From positions 372,001 to 436,000 of the forward strand of contig JABELC010000005.1 in the NCBI GenBank assembly GCA_028455995.1: a stretch of DNA of 64,000 nucleotides, read 5' to 3'. The stretch's first letter is position 1, and the number at the start of each line of letters is the position of its first letter. Below the pieces are notes generated by a model, which ran no database searches, had not been told where the DNA came from, and saw only the letters and a program-made list of their open reading frames with translations. A program made the position numbers and the translations under genes. The stretch is from Scleromitrula shiraiana (taxonomy: Eukaryota > Ascomycota > Leotiomycetes > Helotiales > Sclerotiniaceae). Positions 1-11,633 of this stretch are shown here, piece by piece.

Positions 1-1079
1 TAATTGAGAATTGCTTGATGTTGCATGTTCGCGCCATGCAATCAGGATAGTCTCAAGAACACATGAATTCAAACCTACCACTATAGTGGGGAAAAGTACG
101 TCCATATCCGAATTCGGTTGACTTTCATGCCAAAGTAGTATGCACAGTGGACAAACTCATCATCAGCCGTTCCTCTGCAACCCTGATGTATTGCAGTTGA
201 GGCACAATATCATTCCCGGAGAATGTAATATGTAGTTGATCTATCCATGACAGACTCCCCGAAATGGAACGGCCTTTGATGTGACCCTAGATATAAAATT
301 CAATTCTGGAGAACATGATTCGATTGTCCTTGTACTGGTATCCAATCATGAATTACATGCCGGGAGAGGGGGTAATTAAGTATAGTGTAGAATAATAGAA
401 TCAATCAAATAGAAAAAATTCATCTACATATGAAGATAACCATATCATCACCACTCAGTTCAATCTGTTTTGATTCCATCAAACACAATGGCGTTGCATT
501 AATAGACACTGATCACATCATTCAGAGGGGCATACCAATGACGACGATGACAACTATTCTAATGGAATTAATGAATAAATCCAAACAACAGAATCTCGGC
601 CCTAAGTTCATCCTCTCATGACGAGGCAAAGTCCAGCTGAGGGCATAGGCCATCTTCACCTTTAACCCCAGCAAATTTGAAAACAAGATTAGCCGTCAAT
701 AGAGAAGGAAAAATCTTTGAAAAACATTGAGTTTCTTTCATATAGTCTATTCCTACCATGTATTATTGTCTGTCGAGTAATTCCAATTCTGCTATCGCAG
801 CTCCCTCGTCCTTCGCAACTCGATTACACTGTGTCCTTTTCGATCTGTATTTTGATCGTCGTCTGCTTTTATGATATTGATTTTCTTCTGGCAGCCTTTT
901 CTAGTTGGTGAGATCGTTGGATTGACCAGGCCTTATTTTACTAGTTTGAAACTATTTAAAAACATAATATATATATATATATATATTTATATAAGATTCA
1001 CAAATAAATTTGAAGAAAGCATTCTTATCATATTACCAAATATACACTAGAAACAAAAAATTCCATTCGATAAAACAAA
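1..1079. other. gene-free AT-rich stretch
   Basis: No reading frame here has coding character; the longest open frames are about 60 codons and look random. A (TA)n microsatellite lies at about 965-995. I see no RNA gene. Confidence 0.6.
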
Positions 1080-2815
1080 TTATCCAAATTTTGAATATCT
1101 ATTCAACTGATGAACAATCATGTATCAATTCTAATATTGAATATTCATATTTAATATAGACAATCAAGATAAATTAACAAAAACTACATTTAAATGTTTA
1201 TAACTTTAATAGACATTGAAATATGTATTATCTAAAAAGTATTTCAATGTCTGTATTCTTAATGGACATTAGAAAATGAAAATATATTTGATTGTATATA
1301 AAATAAATAGACATTCGAAATTTACATAGTTCAATTTGTTGGTATCAATACGCGCCGTACTAGTATCCATTTCCTCATCCGCAAATATCAAAACACCTTT
1401 ACGCAAATATCCTGTTTCTTCCATTTTACTCTCGTGCTCTTCCGTTGTGCCGGTGTGGAAGGGTCTTCGGACCAAAAATTCTTCGTCCCCCCCGGCCGCC
1501 CCCGCTTCCACCATTACCATCACCCTGTTTCAGCCACCGCCCTTGTCACCACAACTATCACCATTATCATCATCACGACCGCTGCTCCCGCTCCAGTTTC
1601 CGCTTCCCTCTCTTCCCCGGCTTCCGTCCCGCCGCCACCTTTTCTTTCCATCGTGCAGCCTTCAAATCGAGCGCCTTTTGCTTAACTACCTGTGCATGGG
1701 CCAAGTGCGTCTGCAGCGACCATTCCACAGAATGCTCAGTGAAACTCTTAACTGCACCCATGTGTTATAAGCAGTAGTGTACGGCGATTAGCCCGCAATC
1801 CCATATATTCTTCTGTTCGACCACACTTTCCACTTTAACATCAAAATTCAGCTCCAATGGACTGAGTGCTACCCTCAATCAATCCTTAAACATCCCGATA
1901 GATAACCAACATCTGGTCAAAACACTTGCATTTTGATCGTCGGTTTTGGTAACTTCTGCTGCTAAGAATGTCCAATGGGACGAGGCCACGAATGCACCAT
2001 CATACTAGAATATATAGTTAGTTCATAATCTCACATCTGATTTGAATTAACATACGATCTCTTTTGATTGATATCAATGTTGATTGATCCCCACCTGAAT
2101 TTGCTTACAATCTGGAAAGTATCGATAATATGAACGTGATTTGGGGTAGGGTAACAAGCTATGATCGCGTTAACGACCACATCATTGGGCCAATATTGCA
2201 TAAAGTCTTCATCTTCGGCGGAGTATCTCAATCTATGTAGATCAGATAGAATGACGCCGAACTTGCACTGAATTCCAACATTGCAAGTACCCGGCAAAAT
2301 CGCAATGGAATATTCGATCTCGATGTTGGTCGTCTCGACCGTTGAAGTTTGATCAATTTTCATTCCTCTCTCTTTGCCATCTAATCCCAAATTGTTGGCT
2401 GCCCATTCTTCCACTTATTCTGAAGCATAATCTGTTGTGGTTTGTCCTCTCAACAATGGTTTCAAGAGATCACCAACTAAGTGTGATAACAATTGCAGTT
2501 GTGCACCATGTTCCTTCACCAGAAGACTTGCAATTAGAGTCTCGGATTGCGTCTTGGTCCATTTGGAAAATGAAAGACTTTCGAGCTAATTCATTTTTAA
2601 ATGTCTATTTTGAATGTCCAATTACTTTATATACAATCAAATGTCAATTCGATATTAAGATTTACAATGTCTATATTGTATGTGAACATCCAAAAAAACA
2701 AATTTGAGTGGAAATATTTGAATGTTTATATTAAAAACAGAGATTGAAAAGAGGTTTGTTCAAAATATATTCAAATGTTCACTTTTATGATGGACATTGA
2801 AATGCATAGGGCTTG
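1080..2815. mobile_element. foldback-like element with degenerate inverted arms
   Basis: The left arm (about 1080-1345) and right arm (about 2585-2815) are inverted copies of each other. The clearest match is the block around 1285-1330 against the reverse complement of about 2595-2640, sharing TTTGATTGTATATAAA followed by a GACATTC core. Each arm is built of imperfect palindromes of the type CAATGTCT...GGACATTG. The interior is less AT-rich and has open minus-strand frames at 2414-2031 and 1761-1573 of unknown nature. No transposase is visible, so if mobile it is non-autonomous. The ends are degenerate and no target duplication could be fixed. Confidence 0.5.
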
Positions 2816-3567
2816 AATTCTTGAAATAAGGCGCATTAAAGGATACAAGTAACATTGCATGATATATCTCGTCGTACCGGTCCTTACTGGTAAAGCATGG
2901 ATGGATACAGTATAGTAAGCATTTGAACGATATATATTTTATATTGAGGATATCAAAGTGCTTGGAGAGCGTATATCATATAACTGTATACGAAACTCTT
3001 TGATCTGATATACAGCCACGTATGAACTATGAGGTTTCTTGGGGTTCCCCCCTCTCGAAATCATGCCATTTGATTGAATATCAAGATGGAATTTGGAATC
3101 CACTGTATGATTTATGTTATGAATTTTCTTAGAACTCCCATTCAACTTGAAGGTATTGACATAAACTTTTACGGCGTGTTCTGATTTCAATTGTAGAGAA
3201 CTTTCTGTGATTGACAAACAAATTTTCGAACGTCTCCACACTCGTGCTCTAGATCTGTGACATACCATATTCTATCATCGTGTATAATCGTCAATTTCAT
3301 TTTGACAATATTCCCAAACTCAGAGATTTGAGTAAAACCATAGTATTGTTCTCTTAAAAAATTATTCTTTGTTGTTTTTGGAGTTGACACTGAGTGTTGT
3401 TTGTAAGAGAATTTTCTAGAGGCTGAAAAGGTGACCCAACACTAGCCCCTCGGTTAGCGTCACCCACAAGAACATTTTGATATCGACAACTTCAAGAATC
3501 GCAATTTCTGCCCATCGAAGACCCCAGCTTCCCCGCCTCAACCACCTTTCGATCACCTTCATAAATC
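2816..3567. other. intergenic, upstream of eIF3m
   Basis: No supported gene. The part next to 3568 is the promoter and 5' UTR of the eIF3m gene; no classic TATA box was picked out. Confidence 0.5.
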
Positions 3568-4902
3568 ATGGCGCCCGTCACGCAGCAAGTCTTTATCGAT
3601 GGCAGCTTCGCCGATTTGGCCCAAGAGTTGGCCGAGTACCTCAATATTGGTTCAGAAGTTCAACCCCTCCTCGAGGGAAACCAAAAGGACGAAGCCCTCA
3701 AGAAACTCGTAACTGCTTCAACTGCGTTGAATTCTTCTCCAGAGAAGGAATTCACTGCTGCATACAATTTATTGGTTTATCTTTGCGTCCAATCTCCAAA
3801 TGTCAACATGTATCTCCCCAGAATTTGCGACAACCTCGCCAGACCAGTCACCTCATCACCTATTAATGGTCCAGGCCTTGCGCTGAATGTTATGACCACA
3901 ATTTTCAACCTTTTACAACCAGATAATGATACTAGATTCAACGTATTCCAGGCAATTTTACGACTCGTTAAGAACAGCGGGAGTTACGAGTTGCTACGAC
4001 CACAGTTGAAGAAATTGGACAGTTGGATTGAAGAATGGGATATCGATGAGGAGGAACAGAGAAAGATCTTTGAGATGATCTCAGATGTCGCGGATGATGC
4101 AGGGGAAGAAGAGTACGTCTAGCTCAAATTTGGGAATACAAGCAATTTTCACTAATTAATTATTTTCAGGCAATCATACCAATATATCCTCAAGGCCCTC
4201 CGTACATTCGACGCCAAAAACAACGAAGAAGTCTCCTCCGAAGCAGCCCAAAAACTCGCCATCAAGGCATTAAGAACTGCTTTAGTTTCCAACACACACT
4301 TCGATTTCCACGATCTCACATCTCTCCCCGCCGTGCAAGCCCTCAGTGATTCCCACCCAATCTACTCCGAACTTCTCGAGATCTTCGCCGAGAAGGAACT
4401 CGAGGATTACAACGATTTCCAAGACGAGCACGACGGATTTGTCGAGAAGGAGGAATTGGACAACAGCAAATTGCACCGCAAGATGAGATTGCTCACATTG
4501 GCCAGCTTGGCCGCCAGCACCCACACCCGCGAACTCGAATACAAGCGCATTTCCAAGGCTCTGCAAGTACCATCCGAGGATGTCGAGATGTGGGTTATTG
4601 ACGTTATCCGCGCCGGATTGGTTGAGGGAAAATTATCACAACAGAAGCAAGTTTTCCTCGTCCACAGAACCACATACCGAGTTTTTGGCGAGAAGCAATG
4701 GCGTGAGGTTGCTACCAGGTTGGATCAGTGGAAGGAGAGCTTGAGGGGTGTAAAGGAGGTTATTAGCAGGGAGAGACAAGCAGCCGAGTCACAGAAGGAG
4801 CGCGAGTTGTTAGAGGCGGATAAGAAGGTTGCGGGTGCACAAGGTATGAATGCTGGACGTAAGAGAGATAACAACAACATGGTTGAGATGGGTACTGATT
4901 AG
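3568..4902 (+). CDS. translation initiation factor eIF3 subunit M
   Basis: Subunit m of the eIF3 complex, which binds the 40S subunit and promotes pre-initiation complex assembly and mRNA recruitment in the cytosol. Two exons, 3568-4112 and 4170-4902, join in frame (GA|G gives Glu-Gln-Ser-Tyr) across a 57-nt intron with donor GTACGT, a CACTAAT branch point and TTTCAG acceptor, giving 425 residues, normal for the family. The N-terminal half is helical (HEAT-like) and the PCI/winged-helix part lies at roughly residues 210-370, ending in the segment LEYKRISKALQVPSEDVEMW. The tail is charged (REREL... KKVAGAQ). The start is the first ATG of the frame. Recognition rests on the whole-protein pattern; CSN7-type PCI proteins are the only close alternative and are shorter. 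Confidence 0.93.
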
Positions 4903-5333
4903 GATATCAATATCTCAACTTCTCAACGAAGAAAAAAATAATGGATATATTATCAGCCTTTTACATCCATCTATCTTATCCAAAAGTTTCTCTCGTGTCC
5001 TTTGGCGTTATTAGATGTTTGTACAGTGGTTAGCATTAGCATCTGGTAATGGTAAGGAGGAAAATCAGCCATTTGTAGATGCTGGAATAGATTTCTACAA
5101 TTAAATGAAAATGAAAATGCTTCGAACATGTCTGATGCTATATTTACAAATATTTAAACAAGAATGAAATGAAAGTAAGTTCCTTGGTGTCTATATATTC
5201 ATACCAGCCCTTAAATGTTTACATTTTCTTTTCCCTTCTCCGTCTATATTCCCTATTCCCTACTACACTCTGTAGTATAAATCGATCTATGCAATGCACA
5301 TACAGACATCTGAAATATACACACCCCACCCCT
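4903..5333. other. convergent 3' intergenic region
   Basis: Lies between the convergent 3' ends of eIF3m and the UMP kinase gene. It holds 3' UTRs only; no other feature was seen. Confidence 0.6.
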
Positions 5334-6446
5334 CTAAAAAGATTTCCCCAACTTCTCCTCCAACCTCGCTCTCGTCTCCTTATAAACATCCTGCCGCGTC
5401 TTTGTCGCCACAATCCTCACCACGCGTCCCTGCTCCTCGAAATAATCCACAACCGGCATACTAGTCTCCACGAAAGTCTTAAACCTCTTCTTAATACTCT
5501 CCTCATTATCATCCGTCCTTCCACTCGTCTTGCCCCTCTCCAACAATCTCCTCTGCATTTCCTCCTCCGGACAATCATAAAACAGCACAAACTTCGACTT
5601 GCAAACACTATCTTCAAATTTGTGCGCCTGGTCTAACTTCCGCGGAAACCCATCGATGAGGAATTTTCCCGTGCCGTTAGGCGACGAGGATATAACTTCC
5701 TGCATGGCGTTTTCGAGCAATTGCACCGTTACTTCCATGGGGACGATGAGCCCATTCTTAATGTAATCTTTAATTAAGTTGCCGAATTCGGAGCCGGGAC
5801 GCTCTTGTTCGGCGCGCAGGAGGTCGCCCGCGGAGAGATGCGTGAAGTTGTAGTCGCGCACGAGGTTGGCGCATTGGGTTCCTTTTCCTGCGCCGGGGCC
5901 GCCGAGCACGAAGAGGACGGTTACTTTGTCGGCGGAGAAGGTGGGGGTTTCTTTGGCTGGGGGAGAGATTTGTGGTGTATTTGTTGGGGACATGTCTGCG
6001 AGAGTGGATTTAATTAGTTGGGTAATTGAGGTTGAAATTGATTTTGGGAAGAGGAATGTTCGTGAGAAAAAGTTGGTGGTGGGTGGTGAGGGTGCGGCTG
6101 AATTCATTATGATATCATGTCCAGACTCGAAGGAAAGAGCTTCCGACTTAAAGCGGCTCTCGAATTTCATGGATACTTTATAGGGAATAAGGAGAAATTG
6201 AAAAACTTTCCACATACCTGTTCTACTCCTAACCATCAAAGCATAAGCACCCGAACCCGCAAGCGTAATAGCAACGAATGGCCAAATTTTCAAAGGACTC
6301 TTGCTGGGACCACCTGTAGTGTAAGTTCTTCTCGTCGAATGTGACTTTTGGAATTGAGCACGAAAGGAGCGGGTTGGGAGTTTTTGAAGTGGACTGGCGG
6401 ATTGAAAAAGATTCCGAGAGAAGTATCGGGGGAGTGGTTGTGCCAT
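5334..6446 (-). CDS. URA6: UMP/CMP kinase (Ura6 type) with mitochondrial-type leader
   Basis: Transfers phosphate from ATP to UMP (also CMP/dCMP, some AMP), making UDP for pyrimidine and sugar-nucleotide synthesis. The core has the Walker A GGPGAGKGTQ, the NMP-binding SAGDLLRAE, FLIDGFPRK, and the lid GRTDDNEESIKKRF, as in yeast Ura6. Upstream is a 76-residue leader rich in Arg/Ser/Thr followed by a hydrophobic stretch (WPFVAITLAGSGAYALMV), which looks like a mitochondrial presequence or anchor. The frame is open throughout (370 aa), but a good intron lies at 6217-5996 (CAG|GTATGTG to CTCGCAG|AC, 222 nt, a multiple of three with no stop). Splicing gives 296 aa and fits the family better, joining at residue 77 (Asp) just before an in-frame Met at 5993. 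That Met could also start a leaderless cytosolic form. Confidence 0.9.
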   Translation of the reverse strand: MAQPLPRYFSRNLFQSASPLQKLPTRSFRAQFQKSHSTRRTYTTGGPSKSPLKIWPFVAITLAGSGAYALMVRSRTGMWKVFQFLLIPYKVSMKFESRFKSEALSFESGHDIIMNSAAPSPPTTNFFSRTFLFPKSISTSITQLIKSTLADMSPTNTPQISPPAKETPTFSADKVTVLFVLGGPGAGKGTQCANLVRDYNFTHLSAGDLLRAEQERPGSEFGNLIKDYIKNGLIVPMEVTVQLLENAMQEVISSSPNGTGKFLIDGFPRKLDQAHKFEDSVCKSKFVLFYDCPEEEMQRRLLERGKTSGRTDDNEESIKKRFKTFVETSMPVVDYFEEQGRVVRIVATKTRQDVYKETRARLEEKLGKSF

Positions 6447-8056
6447 TGTATATATAGGTGGCGTGGTATGTTGTTGTGTTGTTGTTGTGTTGTTGAAATG
6501 TTAATGCTGGCTTTGCATGTGCATTGATGGAGCTTGATGCTGTATATTTATTTCTCGCGTACTGGACTGGACTGGACTGGAGTACTGGACAGAATAGACT
6601 ACGGTAGATTAGATGAGACCGAGTCGAGACCCTGGTCATCTTATAAAATTGGATTGGTCGGAAATAACCTCTTTTAACCTCATCTCAGTAAAATTGATTT
6701 CTATTGTACAGTACATTCATTTTGGTTATATTTATATCCCCCTTTTCTTGAATTATAAGACATGTTATGAAGGTAAATAATGAAATCATGAGATAGCAGC
6801 CATTGCATCTATTCAGGAATTATCTTGTTACTCATCAACTAGGACCATTTGAACTATTAGCAAATATAAATGTATTCATTAATCTATATAAGATGGTTAC
6901 TGCCAGAAAGAATGAACGAATTGTCGAATAGGGCGTAGGATGGGTAGGTAATTGTTCAAATATAAGTCATACATTGAGATCATTTCAATGTCTGATACGG
7001 AGTTGAAGATTGAAATATGTTCAATGTTTGAAACTAAGATAAGTATTCAACAAGATTCAATCTCTAAAAAGATGTTGACAATTGGGTATGGGTAAATGTC
7101 CAAACATAGCTAAACGTCGAGATCAAGTTAATAGTTGATATCAAGTTGGCTAGTGAAAGTACCTCAATCTCCAACAAAATATCAAATGCCAAACCCAATT
7201 CAATATCCAGAAGGGGTCAAACCATGAACGCTACTCAATGATCGATACAGCATTAGGTATCCTATACACATTAACATCTAGTAAGAAGCTATATATCGAA
7301 CGCAGGTCGGTAATCAGACGAAAGTCAGACATTGCAATTTACCATTGGCGAGCTGTTACATTTCTGAATGTCGGTCCGGGTGATAGATAATTATATATAT
7401 CTCTTACTTGGATATCTGTGTTTAAATCGAACATGTAGGATACGTTCGCTTGAAAGATCTTTTGATATTTATACTCTAAATGCATATTCAGAATAATTTT
7501 GCGCAAAAGATGTTTCAATGTCTGAATTCTAGATGAACGTTGAGAAGAAGTTTGCTCATACAAATTTGAATATCTGCATTTCAAACAAGCATTGAAAATG
7601 GATTGGTTAACAAGCTTGTACCAAGAGCCTAAATGGTATAAGAGTAGTCTAAACCAAGGGATATGTAACGGTCATTCATAGTGAAGAGGTTCACCAGCGA
7701 ACGAGAACAGCTGTCCATCAAATCAAGAATAGAAGTATAGTGTATTATTAAATTGATATTTCGCTCAAATCGATCTCAATCGTTTAACATGCATGCATGG
7801 TTGCAAAGAAGATCAAATCATATATACAAAGCCCCATCCTGTCCAACCTCTACAAAAACCAGCTTCGTTGTTTCCCGCCGATCAGCCCGTCGACTTGCTT
7901 GCAAGTGCAAATTACACATTAGGGTATCTCGTCGCTTATGATATGTAATGTATGTCGTTAGGCTGAAGATTGAAGTTTCCGAGGAAGAAATGTGAGGGAA
8001 AGCGCCATCGCTAAAGATCGATCCGGACGCCTCTCGAAGCTTGAAGATTACATCAC
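6447..8056. other. intergenic with dispersed-repeat relics
   Basis: Promoter of the UMP kinase gene near 6450-6640 and the 3' side of the small GPI-protein gene. In between are copies of the palindromic dispersed repeat at about 6981-7075 and 7511-7600. No coding region is supported. Confidence 0.5.
6981..7600. repeat. two copies of the palindromic dispersed repeat
   Basis: About 6981-7075 and 7511-7600 both start with TTTCAATGTCTGA and continue with degenerate units ending in TTGAA. The second aligns, in reverse complement, with the right arm of the element near 2700-2800 (shared CAAACnTCTT then TCAA). They may be the two ends of a second decayed element or separate solo copies. Confidence 0.4.
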
Positions 8057-8718
8057 TTAAATGAACTAGAGAGGGTGTTAGTGCGAGTAAATGGTAGGTG
8101 GTCTATAAGTAGGGATGGGGAAAACGTACAAGAGCAACGGCACCAGCAACGACCATTCCGAAAGCAGAGACTTGGACGTTGGAAGCAGCACCGGTGGCAT
8201 AAGCGATGGGGCTTGCAGTTCCAGTAGGACCGGAAACGGTTCCAGTTCCAGAACTAGCGGCAAAACCACTTGGGGAAGCGTATCCCGGAAGAGAGGCACC
8301 GGAAGAAGCTCCGGCTGAGGAGCCTGGTGTAGTGACACCAGAGCTCTCACCAGCGGAAGTATCGGGTGAAGTGGTAACACCGCTAGAGGAACCGGCGGTT
8401 GTAACACCGGTTGATGAACCGACAGCGGATGGGCTGGAACCGGCTGCGGATGGGACGGAGGATCCGACAACACCCGAGGCAGCTGGGACAACAGCGGAAG
8501 CTGGGGCGGTGGCGAGGGATGCAACAGCTCCGGATGCGGTTGGGCAGGCGTAGACGGTGACGGTCTCAGTGACTGGAGCACAGGTTCTAAGGGATATTGT
8601 TAGTGGTTTGATTTGTAACAGTGGTTGTTCAACGCGCTTGGCGCTAGAAAAGGAGTTAGACATACTGAGCTGAAACAGCGGTGGCCAAGGCGGCAACGGC
8701 GAGAACTTTGAATTGCAT
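8057..8718 (-). CDS. small GPI-anchored Ser/Thr/Ala-rich surface protein
   Basis: Three exons, 8718-8666, 8586-8130 and 8065-8057, give 172 residues. The first encodes a classic signal peptide (MQFKVLAVAALATAVSA) and splices CA|A into QTCAPVTETVTVYACP; that part has the only two Cys residues. The middle is low-complexity Ser/Thr/Gly/Ala/Val with SSGVTT-type repeats, probably heavily O-glycosylated. The last exon codes only Phe-Ile-stop: donor GTACGT at 8129, CACTAAC branch point, CTCTAG acceptor. It completes a hydrophobic tail VSAFGMVVAGAVALFI, a typical GPI-attachment signal that is lost if the intron is ignored. Inferred location: plasma membrane or wall. No enzymatic domain is visible. 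Confidence 0.82.
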
Positions 8719-9481
8719 ATTGACGGTTGGTTTGGTTGATTTGTGAGATGTTTTTGGATTTGATTTGAGTTTGATTGGATCTTATTAAAGAGTGTAAGGG
8801 TTAAGAGAGCGAATTATTATTTATGTAGTTAAAATGAGTGTAACTGATCGATGGATGAAGAAGAAGAGGAAAGGAAAAATCAGAAGTAGAGGACGAACGG
8901 CAGCGTCATATATACACGCGTCTACTGTAATGGAATAATGGAATTTCCGGGTTGTTTGCACTTGTTTCCCCCTTTGATAACATGTTCCTGGTGCGTATCC
9001 ACAAATATGGGAATCGGGGAATCTAGCTGCCCCACTGGCGGAGATTGAGAGGTCTCCTGTTTATCTCGCCGCTGGCTGGTTAGAAATTTCTATAATTGCT
9101 TATTTGTTTGTGGTTTGTAGAAAGAAGATTTGCAAATCTCCCTGTTTCTGCTTGTTGTGTTCCCCCATTCAGGTTTTGTTGGCTTTATCCATGCTAATTG
9201 GAATCTCCAGTTGTCTAATTCCTTGTTCCATGTTTACATGGGCACTTCGCTTGTCGTTGTATAGTGAATCGTGATTTTTTGTTTACTATGAAGTTATGGT
9301 TCATGGATAGTAATTGTTTCAGCATGAGATTCACGAACTCAAGTAGAAGAACATAATTAATTTTATTTATTGGGGGACGTTATGGATATCGTGGTCATTG
9401 AAATGAATAGCATATTTGTTCTATGAATAGAAATTTCTTTACTTTAATAGATGGAGCATGATTGAAGCACGTTGTATATTG

Positions 9482-9528
9482 TGAAGTCCATATGAAGTCC
9501 ATATGAAGTCCATATGGTGTCCATATGG
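9482..9528. repeat. 11-bp tandem repeat
   Basis: Three direct copies of GAAGTCCATAT followed by a diverged fourth (GGTGTCCATAT). Confidence 0.8.
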
Positions 9529-11400
9529 TAGTATGAATAGAATTACATAAGTACAGTACAGATTGGTACACACTCTAGAAGGACTCCAGGAAGTCGGGAT
9601 AAATGATATGGTGAACGGCAACCAGCATGCCAATTGCGGGGCCTATGTGGACCCCTGAAATGTTCGAGATTAACCCCCTTGCTATAGCTCATTATTGCAC
9701 CTGTACTATAGAAACAAGAAGACATCCAGAAAGGGTTTTGAACTCCAAGGTAATTACAATAACTTCCTCAAAACTGGAGGTTCAATTAAATTCGTTATTT
9801 GGTAAGGTTAAGTGGTGAGGGTCTCATTCTCAAATGTCTACCTTCAATAGGTAAGTACTTTACATTGAGAAAGTACCATATAATATAATTAATTCTCCTC
9901 ATAAACCAAAATGGGAAATTTCTATCCAGTCTCGACCGATCAATTCAATACACCGCTACAACACAAAGTCACACGGACCAATACAATTATCTCTCTGACT
10001 TAAGAGAAAGGAGCAGACCTCCTAATGGTCGTAGAGTCTTGGCATCGATCTCCAATCTTCTTGGTAGTAGATACAATGTCTCCGGTGAGATCAAGGATAC
10101 AATCTCCCGTCGTTATCATCAGATTGCTTCTAGATTTCTGGAGCCTTATGATGAATGTGCGTCTTTGGTATGCATCGCCACTGCGAAAGTATGAGTGGGT
10201 GAGTGGTACCAGGAGTTTTGTGTTTAAATTACCTTCATTGACAGGTCCCACATATCAACTGAGATGTTCAGAGAGTGATCTGAGTGTAGATCACGGTGTA
10301 AGCCGCAGTAAAAGCGTTCAGGTTCTCGACTTTGTGGTTGTATTTTTAATTTGCAATCCATAGCAGCCAATTTGGGTGTCGATCTGATTCTAAGGATAGG
10401 AACAAGAGATGAGGCAACATTATCTGTATGAACAAGTCATAATCTCGGTAAACTCAAACCGGCGAAGAGTACCACTAATGCGCATATATACATATGTACG
10501 CCCATAAAACATGTCCTAGGTAAATATATAGAGCCATGAGAAACATTCATCACGGCTTTCTCGCGAAAAGCTCTACTAGCAACCCACGAATCTCCTAGCA
10601 CAACATAAGAATAGCAAGGAATGAAATGAGTTCCAAGTACGAGAGCTTGCACACAGGACACGTCCCAATTCGCTGCAATGCAATGCAATCTTATGCGATT
10701 CTTTCTCGTACGCAATCTGGAGAACCAGTACGATAAGCCGAAATCGAGCACGTTATAAATGCCAGTCTTCACGGATGTAGGAAGCCAGCCAAAATACTCT
10801 CACGTACAAGTGTACTTCATATCAAGCCACAGCATCCATCCCCTTCAGGAAGCTTATGACAAGAATATGCCATTCTACAAATACAGCAGAAAGCTGACCA
10901 CCATTATGAAGCCATCAAGTGACGGTGCAACAGCATATTGAGTCACTCAGCATTTTCTAAATGCTTCGCACAAACGATTACACAGCAAGAAGAAAAAAGA
11001 TTATTTCTACTACGATTGGAATGTTTTACCAATCATTGCGACCCTCCCTATAGGGAAAAAGAAAGCGCCGCACCCAAGATCGATTATTTCTTCTCCATTC
11101 AAACTGACGATTCTCAAGGTCATGGAGCCTCACATCACCATAAATGGTGACGGGCTTCTCACCGAAAATGCTTTATAGCGAATGTGATTATAAGCGTTGA
11201 TTTTCCGTAGAAAATTTTTGTGAAGAAGAAAAAGAAGAAAAAAAAAAGATGGAAGATTTTTCCTTTTGAGCTGTTCCAAAATTTCTCGCTTATTAATAAT
11301 TAGCCTAAGGTATTTCTTAGACTAGCTATTTTAGGTTAACTCTTCTTCAGAGTCTTCAATTCATCATTTTTCCCAATTACCCCACTATCAAAGTTTCAAA

Positions 11401-11415
11401 ATGATGGTCCGGTAA
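11401..11415 (+). promoter_or_regulatory. candidate uORF / 5'-leader intron of ADE16/17
   Basis: ATGATGGTCCGGTAA is a four-codon upstream frame 219 nt before the main ATG. GGTAAG inside it is also a plausible donor for a leader intron ending at the TTAATAG just before 11625. Unspliced, it is a minimal uORF; spliced, the frame is extended and overlaps the main start out of frame. Confidence 0.35.
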
Positions 11416-11633
11416 GAAAAAAAAAACTTGTGCCCCGCGATTGAATTTATGACAAACATTGAACTTCGGATTCTATGCTTTCCTCTCAATTTTGTAACTT
11501 CTAACTTCTAACTTCACAATTTGATCAGTTTTTGAATTTCAAATAAGTACGTAATTCATCTAAGAATCAATTCCATTCATTGATTATCTATCTCTTATCT
11601 GTTTTACTCATTATATATTAATAGGATATCACA

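Larger units (their letters stand above)
8719..11633. other. long gene-free interval
   Basis: About 2.9 kb without a supported gene. The first few hundred bases are the promoter of the GPI-protein gene. A triple 11-bp tandem repeat (GAAGTCCATAT) sits at about 9482-9528. Open frames at 10025-10363 (+) and 10772-10437 (-) lack recognisable domains or splice structure and were not accepted. The stretch from about 11340 is the 5' region of ADE16/17. Confidence 0.5.

Noticed and set aside
1336..1770. Plus-strand open frames of 83-144 codons
   Set aside because: Overlapping frames on both strands with biased Ser/Pro or Lys/Arg composition, no start context and no domain; treated as part of the element interior.
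8078..8581. Pro/Leu-rich minus-strand frame of 167 codons
   Set aside because: Shadow of the repetitive Ser/Ala-rich coding sequence of the small GPI protein.
10437..10772. Minus-strand frame of 111 codons
   Set aside because: No recognisable motif, no intron support, in AT-rich intergenic DNA.
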